From contig JAISSB010000040.1 of NCBI GenBank assembly GCA_031273325.1, positions 1 through 35,719 on the forward strand: DNA of 35,719 nucleotides, read 5' to 3'. The position numbers and the translations under genes are program-made. The stretch's first letter is position 1, and each line of letters begins with the position of its first letter. Of this stretch, positions 1-6,456 are shown piece by piece. Source of the stretch: Treponema sp. GTDB taxonomy: Bacteria > Spirochaetota > Spirochaetia > Treponematales > Breznakiellaceae. The notes below the pieces were generated by a model, which was given only the letters and a program-made list of their open reading frames with translations, was not told where the DNA came from and searched no databases.

Positions 1-690
1 GTGTTCGCCCACAAAGACCCGGAGTTCTGGCATCTGATTATCGAAACCTGCGAAAAATGCGGCTTCGAATATATCGCCGCCGTTCCGCAAAAAAACGGTC
101 ATCCGAGTTTTAAGAAAAGTCAGCACCCTTTGACAGTTTTGTCGGGGCAGTTAATAATCAATTTCCGCAAAGCACGCAATCCGCGGTCGGTGCTGAAGGC
201 GAACCTCGGTATGGACATAGGCGAAATTGTCGTCCAGACAATAGAAGGAATTATTGCGAAAAACGATGGGGCGACTCTGGAGCAAATCAACGACGAGCTT
301 ATCATAAAAGGTCTGGAACTCGGCTTTCTTGATTTACTGAAAAAAGAATATTCCGACCTCGCGCCCTTACTGCTCGACCGGTTCGATTACGACAGGAAGA
401 CTGAGAAATACAGCATCAAAAAAGACACGAAATTCCAGACGCAAATTGATGTGCGGCTCCGCATAAGATATTATATGATAAGTTTTTTGCGAAGGATGGA
501 ACGCGAAAATAAATTTCCCAACTTTAACGATATTGTTTTCGCCATAATGCCCCTATTGAAAAACGGCTTAACGCCGGAACATCAAACTATTTTAAGTGTT
601 TTATCTGACATAGGCAAACCTGTTGAGACTGATAGTTGGAGATTAAAACAAGTAGGAATGGAATTATATGATGGGGTGCGGCACCCATAA
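1..690 (+). CDS. C-terminal part of a large DNA methyltransferase (partial)
   Basis: The frame is open from the first base, so the gene very probably starts upstream; the GTG at base 1 is not taken as a true start. The visible 229 residues open with a segment (FAHKDPEFWHLIIETCEKCG) followed by an LSGQLIINFRKARNP block. This resembles the last catalytic-domain strand and tail of large adenine-specific DNA methylases that also carry a zinc-ribbon/DUF1156-like region. The remaining part is a charged helical tail with no motif I recognise. The catalytic NPPY/DPPY motif would lie upstream of the window. It ends before a hairpin with a T-run and faces another methylase gene convergently, so this edge is a DNA-modification cluster. 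Family assignment is from recalled sequence pattern; a different nucleic-acid enzyme cannot be excluded. Confidence 0.6.
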   Translation: MFAHKDPEFWHLIIETCEKCGFEYIAAVPQKNGHPSFKKSQHPLTVLSGQLIINFRKARNPRSVLKANLGMDIGEIVVQTIEGIIAKNDGATLEQINDELIIKGLELGFLDLLKKEYSDLAPLLLDRFDYDRKTEKYSIKKDTKFQTQIDVRLRIRYYMISFLRRMERENKFPNFNDIVFAIMPLLKNGLTPEHQTILSVLSDIGKPVETDSWRLKQVGMELYDGVRHP

Positions 691-749
691 GCGCTTCGTA
701 CGGAAGGCTTAAATGAATGGGCGCAGCTCATAGCTCTTTACAGAAAGAA

Positions 750-788
750 GAAAACCCTCAAGTTCAGTATGGGGGTTTTCTTTTTTTT
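750..788 (+). terminator. Intrinsic terminator after the partial methylase
   Basis: GAAAACCC (750-757) pairs with GGGTTTTC (773-780) and is followed by eight T. It sits between two convergent genes. The reverse strand reads a less T-rich tail (CTTCTTTCT), so it should work best on the plus strand. Confidence 0.75.
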
Positions 789-793
789 AAATG

Positions 794-1909
794 CTATACT
801 TCTCTGTATGAATAACCAGCGTCAGACAATAGACCGTTCGATATATTTTTCAGCTTTTCTCTTGTTACCTTGATTGCTTTTTCAGATTTATCAATCCCTA
901 TCCAGTTTCTATGCAACTCTTGAGCCGCTACTAAGGTTGTTCCTGAACCGCAGAAAAAATCCAACACAACACTGCCTTCATGTGAAGATGCCGCTATAAT
1001 AGTTTTGATTAACTTCAAATTCTTCTCGGTTGGATATACCGGATAGGGAGAATCCTTAAATTCCCAAATATCCTGCAGCTTCTTTCCGTCTCTTTCATCG
1101 GCATAGATAATTTTCCGGGGATTTCCATGGGGAGACCACTCTATGAGTCCCGCACCGTCCAATGCTTCGAGTTCTTGAGGGTCACAGCGCCAATGCCGTC
1201 CCTTCGGCGGCTTCATACCCTTGAATGCCGTTGACGTTAGCCCGTTTTTTGTTTCACCGGGAGCGTGCAGCGGTACTGTTGTATAGGCCCGTCCGTTCTT
1301 GTCGGTTTTTTTAAACAGCCGTTTTTTGTCATTTTCGCTCAAAGCGGTTGTAGGATCATTCCAAATAATCTCTTTTGTTTTTGAGTAAAACAAGAGCATG
1401 TCTTTAATATTGCCGTAAGCTTTCCGGTCAAAGTTCTTCGGATTGCACTTTATCCGTGTTATATCATTGCGGAAATTATCAATGCCGAATACTTCGTCCA
1501 TGATTATTTTAATATAGTGTCCGATTTTATAATCACTCTGTACATATATAGAACCGGTATCGGACAACAGTTCCCGCGCGACTATTAAACGTTCCCGTAT
1601 GAATTCGATAAATTCAAAACACTTTAAGTTGTCACGATAGGCAACCGCGTCAGTGCCGCTCATGCTTACCGTGCGTACCCGTTCTTCACCGATAGTAAAA
1701 ACAGTATTCGTTGCAAACGGCGGATCAATATAGATTAAATCCACGGTGCCGGCGCATTGATGGTTCTTCAGCAATGATTGCAGCACGGTTAAGTTGTCGC
1801 CTTTTATAAGGATATTTTTGCCGTTTAGCTGTCCTTCAAGCGGACACGATACTGTGCCGTTCAGTATTTCCTCGCGCGGTTTTTTCCCCGGATACACTAA
1901 TTCCATCAT
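794..1909 (-). CDS. Site-specific DNA methyltransferase, beta class (type III Mod-like)
   Basis: This 371-aa protein has the order typical of beta-class amino-methyltransferases: the catalytic motif comes first (DLIYIDPPFATN, residues about 78-89) and the SAM-binding motif comes late (VLDFFCGSGTTLVAAQ, about residues 316-331), followed by NWIGIDKS. DPPF instead of DPPY is common in N6-adenine and N4-cytosine enzymes of the COG2189 group. The N-terminal GDNLTVLQSLL segment is also typical of this family. Two ATG codons lie in tandem (1909 and 1906) directly after AAAGGAAGG; the second gives the better ribosome-binding distance. No restriction endonuclease gene lies next to it, so it may be an orphan methylase or the M half of a broken system. 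It follows the DUF3781 gene by about 95 bases on the same strand. Confidence 0.88.
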   Translation of the reverse strand: MMELVYPGKKPREEILNGTVSCPLEGQLNGKNILIKGDNLTVLQSLLKNHQCAGTVDLIYIDPPFATNTVFTIGEERVRTVSMSGTDAVAYRDNLKCFEFIEFIRERLIVARELLSDTGSIYVQSDYKIGHYIKIIMDEVFGIDNFRNDITRIKCNPKNFDRKAYGNIKDMLLFYSKTKEIIWNDPTTALSENDKKRLFKKTDKNGRAYTTVPLHAPGETKNGLTSTAFKGMKPPKGRHWRCDPQELEALDGAGLIEWSPHGNPRKIIYADERDGKKLQDIWEFKDSPYPVYPTEKNLKLIKTIIAASSHEGSVVLDFFCGSGTTLVAAQELHRNWIGIDKSEKAIKVTREKLKNISNGLLSDAGYSYREV

Positions 1910-2004
1910 CCTTCCTTTCGATTAAATATTCCCCTAAGAGCAGGCATATACAGACCGGTATGTGCCATTTGTCTGTACTCCATTATTATTTAATCGTATA
2001 TTTT

Positions 2005-2232
2005 TCATTTCTCTCTCTGAGCTGTAATTATTGTACTGCTGTGGACATTAACCGTTATCATACAACCGTCTATATACCAGTTTTTCCCTTTTTTAAGGGT
2101 ATGACTGTTTGGATTTCCAATCTTTTGTTTACACCATCTAACGACATCATCAGCATCTAAACAAAGGTTTCTCCTTATCCGTTCTGCACCCAATGCTGTT
2201 GGGTGTAGTTTTTCTACACATATTTTATTCAT
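2005..2232 (-). CDS. DUF3781 family small protein
   Basis: This is a 75-aa protein beginning MNKICVEKLHPTALG. The pattern LHPTALGAERIRRNL, then DADDVVRWCKQKI, then KGKNWYIDGCMITVNVHSSTIITA matches the DUF3781 family as I remember it; its function is unknown. A longer reading from 2283 is possible, but the ATG at 2232 is preceded at six bases by GGGGAG, so I chose it. It lies between two methylase genes on the same strand, with TnpB debris just upstream, and could be cargo of the same accessory island. Confidence 0.72.
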   Translation of the reverse strand: MNKICVEKLHPTALGAERIRRNLCLDADDVVRWCKQKIGNPNSHTLKKGKNWYIDGCMITVNVHSSTIITAQREK

Positions 2233-2249
2233 AGTAATCTCCCCATTAT

Positions 2250-2399
2250 TGTTTATTGGTATATTTGTGTGCATTGTAGACATAGAGATTGTACAGATAT
2301 AAATGCGGCACAGAATATCTGCAGCACATCTGCCATTCTAAGCAATCGACAAGTTGTATTGTTAATTGAGCAGCGAAAACCACTATTTCAACCGTGTAA
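2250..2399 (+). pseudogene. TnpB (IS200/IS605 family) C-terminal relic
   Basis: The plus strand reads YICVHCRHRDCTDINAAQNI, which aligns with the zinc ribbon and last RuvC motif of the TnpB gene at the far end of this window (YICVHCGHTDHADINAAKNI). The residues after it lead into QPC in place of the terminal QPV-stop, because one base is missing near the stop codon. Only about 45 codons remain; everything upstream is gone and there is no start. The relic runs into an IS right end at 2394-2439. The DNA around it codes on the other strand for DUF3781 and the MT-A70 methylase, so the element landed between or inside these genes and decayed. Confidence 0.8.
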
Positions 2400-2439
2400 C
2401 TATTTAAAATCCTCTGGGCTTGTCTCAGCGGGAGTTGAA
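2394..2439 (+). mobile_element. IS605-type right end, copy RE1
   Basis: After the lost tnpB stop comes GTGTAACTATTTAAAATCC, a short hairpin (CTGGGCTTGTCTCAG) and a terminal GGGAGTTGAA. The same arrangement follows the intact tnpB at 35281-35325. The terminus (2439) lies inside the MT-A70 reading frame, so the last twelve codons and the stop of that gene come from this element. Confidence 0.72.
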
Positions 2440-3014
2440 ATATCTTCGTCCTGTTGCAGGAGTAATGCAATTTTTTCTTGCAACCGTATACCATCAATGC
2501 TGAAACCTGCAACATCCCAGCCTTTTGTTCTTTGTCTGCCGAAAAGCTCTATTCTCTTTAAGTCGCCAAACAACTGTACTATCCGGTCCCTTACAATGGG
2601 CGGCTTTACCGAATGACCCATGCGCGGGTGCATAACAATTTGAGGAACAGTTTTATCAACTGACTTTATATGACCGCGCATTCCAAGTAAGCAAATTTCA
2701 ATATTTGACTTTGTATAACTCCCCATTCCGCGCAAAGGCTCACCATTTGCTTTCGTTTTTACCCATGAAAAAGCACAAGTCTTATAGTTAAATCCCCATG
2801 CTTCAATGACCTTGAAAGCATCTGGGAGCGCCGGCATGGTAGCCCACAAAAAAAGCGCACAATGAGGCGTTCTCAATGCCCGTACATTCAACGTACATAT
2901 TTCCTCTGTTGTCATTGTTTCATAATGTTTTTCTGGAGCAAAATGACCGCCATCCTTTCCATTGCCCCAAAGATATTTCCACGGTGGATCAGCATAAATA
3001 ATCTGATATTTCAT
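2400..3014 (-). CDS. MT-A70 family DNA N6-adenine methyltransferase
   Basis: This is a 204-aa protein starting MKYQIIYADPPWKY. The DPPW catalytic motif is at residues 9-12, as in phage- and plasmid-borne MT-A70 enzymes (Ime4-like). HCALFLWATMPALPDAFKVI, WVKTKANGE and the SNIEICLLGMRG to GHSVKPPIVRDRI blocks follow in the family order, and RIELFGRQRTKGWDVAG is near the C-terminus. It transfers a methyl group from S-adenosylmethionine to adenine in DNA. The final dozen residues (STPAETSPEDFK) and the stop codon are encoded by an IS605 right end, so the native tail has probably been replaced. The conserved core looks complete, so activity is plausible. A consensus promoter sits so close to the ATG that the message may be leaderless. 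Confidence 0.88.
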   Translation of the reverse strand: MKYQIIYADPPWKYLWGNGKDGGHFAPEKHYETMTTEEICTLNVRALRTPHCALFLWATMPALPDAFKVIEAWGFNYKTCAFSWVKTKANGEPLRGMGSYTKSNIEICLLGMRGHIKSVDKTVPQIVMHPRMGHSVKPPIVRDRIVQLFGDLKRIELFGRQRTKGWDVAGFSIDGIRLQEKIALLLQQDEDISTPAETSPEDFK

Positions 3015-3021
3015 GGTATTG

Positions 3022-3049
3022 AGTATAGAATCCTTTATATTTATGTCAA
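3022..3049 (-). promoter_or_regulatory. Sigma-70-type promoter of the MT-A70 gene
   Basis: On the minus strand TTGACA (3049-3044), a 16-base spacer and TATACT (3027-3022) form a near-perfect promoter. The -10 box ends only seven bases before the ATG at 3014, so the transcription start should fall at or within a base or two of the start codon. No Shine-Dalgarno sequence is present. Confidence 0.65.
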
Positions 3050-3239
3050 TATAGCTTTTCTTTTAAATCTATATGCTCCCATTTATATACTCACGACAAC
3101 TTGTTCTTTTAGTGTACATTTGATAATACTTTGTCTCAAGAATGTACTGGGAATATCTCTCTCATAATTCACCTATCACATTATCCATATCTCTATAATT
3201 AACCGTAATTATCGTATATTTTTTCATATATATTATCGT

Positions 3240-3848
3240 TTTTTTTCTGGCTCTGAGCTAGGATTTTCTCCTTCTGAGCTAGGATGTTCTGGTTCTGAGC
3301 TAGGATTTTCTCCTTCTGAGCTAGGATTTTCTGGCTCTGAGCTAGGAATTCCTGGTTCTGAGCTAGGATGTTCTGGTTCTGAGCTAGGATTTTCTGGTTC
3401 CGAGCTAGGATTTTCTGGTTCCGAGCTAGGAATTCCTGGTTCTGAGCTAGGATTTTCTGGCTCTGAGCTAGGAATTCCTGGTTCTGAGCTAGGATTTTCT
3501 GGTTCTGAGCTAGGATTTTCTGGTTCCGAGCTAGGATTTTCTGGTTCTGAGCTAGGATTTTCTGGCTCTGAGCTAGGATTTTCTGGCTCTGAGCTAGGAT
3601 TTCCTGGCTCTGAGCTAGGATTTCCTCCTTCTGAGCTAGGATTTCCTGGTTCCGAGCTAGGATTTTCTGGTTCTGAGCTAGGATTTTCTGGCTCTGAGCT
3701 AGGAATTCCTGGTTCTGAGCTAGGAATTCCTGGCTCTGAGCTAGGATTTTCTCCTTCTGAGCTAGGATTTCCTGGTTCTGAGCTAGGATTTCCTGGTTCC
3801 GAGCTAGGATTTTCTGGTTCTGAGCTAGGATTTTCTGGTTCTGAGAGC
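3240..3848. repeat. 21-bp tandem array, about 29 units (open frame SEPENPS on the minus strand)
   Basis: The unit is GAGCTAGGATTTTCTGGTTCT with a few variable positions. Because 21 is a multiple of three, the minus strand stays open and reads a heptapeptide (SEPENPS, SEPGIPS, SEGENPS and similar) 28 times plus a last partial unit, ending in KKR and a stop at 3233. The only available start is a TTG at 3877 with a poor ribosome-binding site, and there is no signal peptide, so I treat it as a minisatellite rather than a gene. Some differences between units are synonymous in that frame, so a repetitive acidic, proline-rich protein cannot be ruled out. About 60 bases to the right lies an IS605-type right end. 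The stretch 3050-3232 is AT-rich and I see no gene in it. Confidence 0.85.
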
Positions 3849-3908
3849 AAAAATTGATACTCTAAACACCGAAGCAAGGCGCCCTATACTCCAAAGCCAT
3901 CTCACACT

Positions 3909-3948
3909 TAGCCCTAGGTACAATTCTCTGAGCTTGTCCAGAGCTTAA
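3909..3948 (+). mobile_element. Solitary IS605-type right end, copy RE2
   Basis: CCCTAGGTACAATTCTCTG, then AGCTTGTCCAGAG, then CTTAA matches the tail of the tnpB element at 35054-35099 (TAGGTACAAGCAT, GAGCTTGTCTCAG, then TTTAA). No tnpB code is left beside it. Its last bases contain the TAA stop codon of the neopullulanase gene on the opposite strand. Confidence 0.55.
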
Positions 3949-5747
3949 ATTATGCTGCGTTCTTTAATATTCATTAAAACAGCTACACTGCCGGCTGCTA
4001 TATGTTCAGCCGTATCAGAACCGGTAGTTAATATCACTGTTCCATACTCTGCTTCCACTATTTCCTTTTTTAGATCTTCTTTTCCTATATGTACGAATGA
4101 CAGTACCGTTTCGTTATAGCTAAAGGTCCAACAACCGTTTAATGCGCTGTCTTTGTGGGGAATATACCGTATCACTGCATTATTAATAACGTTAATATAT
4201 TTAAGTCTTAACTGAATTAATCTTTTAAAAAAACTATACAGTGCTTTATCTTGTTTTTGTTCGTCCCATATCATAGGTTTTCTGCACTTGGGATCATGTC
4301 CGCCGTTTATGCCTACTTCTGTTCCGTAAAAGATACAGGGAGCGCCGGGAAGGAGAAAAAGCAGAGTAAAAGCATTTTTTAATGCGCATTTATCGTTATG
4401 GGCTTTCGTTAAAGCACGGCTGGTATCGTGGGAATCAAGCAGATTAAAAGAAATTCTATTATGAAGATCACTGTAATAGCTCAAGGTTTTCACTAATTTT
4501 TCCGTGAATTGATCGGGGGATAAGCTCTGTTCTAAAAAATATTCGGCAAGAGCAAAACCAAGCGGATAATGCATAACCGCATCAAAATACCCGTGATTTA
4601 TCCATGGCGACGCATCATACCATACTTCTCCAAGGATATAAAAATCCTCTTTGACTGCAGCGACCTGCTGCGAAAATTCCCGCCAAAAATCAAACGATAC
4701 TTCGTTTGCAACATCTAACCGCAACGCATCAATGTCATAGATTTTGATCCAATACAGTGCCGCATCTATTAAATACTGACGGACGTGGGGATTATCCGTA
4801 TTCCATTTCGGCATTCGGGAATAAAATCCAAAACATTCATAATTCATACTCTGTGCGTCGGTATACTGCTCGTATACGGGAAAACTGTGGATGTGAAAAT
4901 AATCTTTATAGGGCGATTGTTCCTGATTTTTCAAAACATCTTGCCAAAACGGGTGGCTTTTCCCCGCATGGTTAAACACTGCGTCAAGCATTATCCGTAT
5001 GCCGGCAGCATGGGCGTCTGAAACCAGTTGCTTCAAATCTTCAGCCGTGCCGAAATGCTCGTCAATGCTCAGATAATCTTCTGTATCATACTTATGGTTT
5101 GACGGAGATTTAAAGATAGGTGTAAGGTATATCCCATTGATGCCCAAATCTTTTAAATACGGAAGTTTTTTTTGTATTCCCCGTAGATCGCCGCCGAAAA
5201 AATTATGCGGTGTCGGCTCACCATGTTCCCAATTTTCTAATTTTTCTAATTTTTCCAATTTTTCCAGATCTGCACCGGTTAACGCGCTATTCCCTCGACA
5301 GAACCGTTCCGGAAAAATCTGATACCACACGGTTTTTTGAACCCATTGCGGTGCGCGGGGAGCATCAACCGCGTGAATATAGGGATAGAAAAAATGATTA
5401 TAATAGTAATCCATCGAAGCTGCGGTATAGGGCATTAACTCGCCCGCGTAATAGTATTCATGGTCAGCAGTTTTTATATGAAATCCATACATCATACGGT
5501 TCCATGGGGGAGGCACGCATGCAATGCGCCACACATTCGTTGAAACCCCTTTAAAATACTGTTCCAACGGCTTTGTCTCATACTGCCACAGCTCGGCGCC
5601 GTTTTCCTTTCTATAGTTATACGGGTCACCGTACAGAATATCCACGGATAACACGTCGCATGGAGCAATGAGACGGATCACGACGGTTTTCGTATTAACA
5701 TCATAATACCGATAGGGTAATGCTGCCCTATGTTCGGGTGTGTCCAT
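3945..5747 (-). CDS. GH13 alpha-glycosidase, neopullulanase/cyclomaltodextrinase type
   Basis: This 600-aa protein has an N-terminal beta-sandwich (about residues 1-125) and a GH13 barrel starting at WYQIFPERF. The conserved regions are visible in order: DAVFNHAG; DALRLDVANEVS with the nucleophile Asp; ILGEVWYDA with the acid/base Glu; and LLDSHDTSR with the stabilising Asp. The NFFGGDLRGI segment and the N-terminal domain point to subfamily GH13_20, which cleaves cyclodextrins, pullulan or maltooligosaccharides. There is no signal peptide, so it is probably cytoplasmic. Residues about 161-175 carry four LEK-like units made from a 9-bp DNA repeat. GAGGAGG lies 19 bases before the ATG, separated by an A8 run. 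The stop codon lies in a solitary IS right end, so the extreme C-terminus may not be native. Confidence 0.9.
   Translation of the reverse strand: MDTPEHRAALPYRYYDVNTKTVVIRLIAPCDVLSVDILYGDPYNYRKENGAELWQYETKPLEQYFKGVSTNVWRIACVPPPWNRMMYGFHIKTADHEYYYAGELMPYTAASMDYYYNHFFYPYIHAVDAPRAPQWVQKTVWYQIFPERFCRGNSALTGADLEKLEKLEKLENWEHGEPTPHNFFGGDLRGIQKKLPYLKDLGINGIYLTPIFKSPSNHKYDTEDYLSIDEHFGTAEDLKQLVSDAHAAGIRIMLDAVFNHAGKSHPFWQDVLKNQEQSPYKDYFHIHSFPVYEQYTDAQSMNYECFGFYSRMPKWNTDNPHVRQYLIDAALYWIKIYDIDALRLDVANEVSFDFWREFSQQVAAVKEDFYILGEVWYDASPWINHGYFDAVMHYPLGFALAEYFLEQSLSPDQFTEKLVKTLSYYSDLHNRISFNLLDSHDTSRALTKAHNDKCALKNAFTLLFLLPGAPCIFYGTEVGINGGHDPKCRKPMIWDEQKQDKALYSFFKRLIQLRLKYINVINNAVIRYIPHKDSALNGCWTFSYNETVLSFVHIGKEDLKKEIVEAEYGTVILTTGSDTAEHIAAGSVAVLMNIKERSII
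5220..5268 (-). repeat. 9-bp in-frame microsatellite inside the GH13 gene
   Basis: Four consecutive 9-base units (AATTTTTCT/AATTTTTCC on the plus strand) encode LEKLEKLEKLEN. They sit in the loop just before the conserved NFFGGDL segment. Unit gain or loss would keep the frame and only change loop length. Confidence 0.75.
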
Positions 5748-6060
5748 ACTTTACTTTTTTTTAAAACCTCCTCGTTCTATCCCAGTGTAACCGCTATCAA
5801 GCATACTGATCTATGGACATACGCAGCATGAAGGGCATGCATGCGCCGGCGGTTACTGCGTACCGTTATACTGAGTGAAGCCGGTTGCTCAGTGGAGCGG
5901 GTACCTCCTCTAAGGTAGAGAAAGTACCCTGATTCAACGAGGATCGGGTAAAACCAGCTAAAAAAGGGAAGACTTCTCTGGGGACAAACCTCTGAATCAG
6001 AAAGGCGGATTCTGAACAATGGGGACAGACCCCTGAATCAGAACGACAGATTTCTGAACA
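5748..6060. other. Non-coding region with REP-like repeats
   Basis: I find no convincing gene here. It contains several GGGGACAGACC-type elements (about 5977, 6018, 6062) alternating with TCTGAATCAGA-like segments, plus GCGGGTACCTCCTC, a motif that recurs near 9235. This is the left border of the 23-bp array. Confidence 0.6.
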
Positions 6061-6395
6061 ATGGGGACAGACCTTTATGGAACGGGTACCGGTTACTCAT
6101 TGGAACCGAAACCGGTTACTCATTGGAACCGAAACCGGTTACTCATTGGAACCGAAACCGGTTGCTCATTGGAACCGGAACCGGTTACTCATTGGAACCG
6201 AAACCGGTTACTCATTGGAACCGAAACCGGTTGCTCATTGGAACCGAAACCGGTTACTAATTGGAACCGAAACCGGTTACTCACTGAAGCGGGTACCGGT
6301 TGCTAATTGGAACCGGAACCGGTTACTCATTGAAGCGGGTACCGGTTACTCATTGAAGCGGATACCGGTTACTAATTGGAACCGAAACTAGTGTG
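6061..6395. repeat. 23-bp tandem array with an internal AACCGGTT palindrome
   Basis: The unit is GGAACCGAAACCGGTTACTCATT, about 13-14 copies, decaying to the right where GAAGCGGGTACC replaces GGAACCGAAACC. Each unit carries AACCGGTT or ACCGGT. Open frames across it (LEPKPVTHWNRNR and similar) exist only because the array lacks stops. It is not a CRISPR, since there are no spacers. REP-like GGGGACAGACC elements flank it on both sides (6062 and 6430-6450). Confidence 0.85.
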
Positions 6396-6456
6396 GGAAC
6401 AGACATCAAGGGGCAGACCCCAAATCAAACGGGGACAGACCTACGGGGACAGTCTT

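Noticed and set aside
2269-2616. 115-aa plus-strand ORF as a gene
   Set aside because: Its first part is the TnpB zinc-ribbon relic and the rest is antisense to the MT-A70 gene.
3240-3848. CRISPR array
   Set aside because: The repeats are directly adjacent with no spacers, and no cas gene is nearby. The same holds for the arrays at 6061, 13125 and 34878.
6061-6391. Protein-coding ORFs across the 23-bp array
   Set aside because: Both frames are open only because the repeat lacks stop codons; there is no ribosome-binding site or domain.
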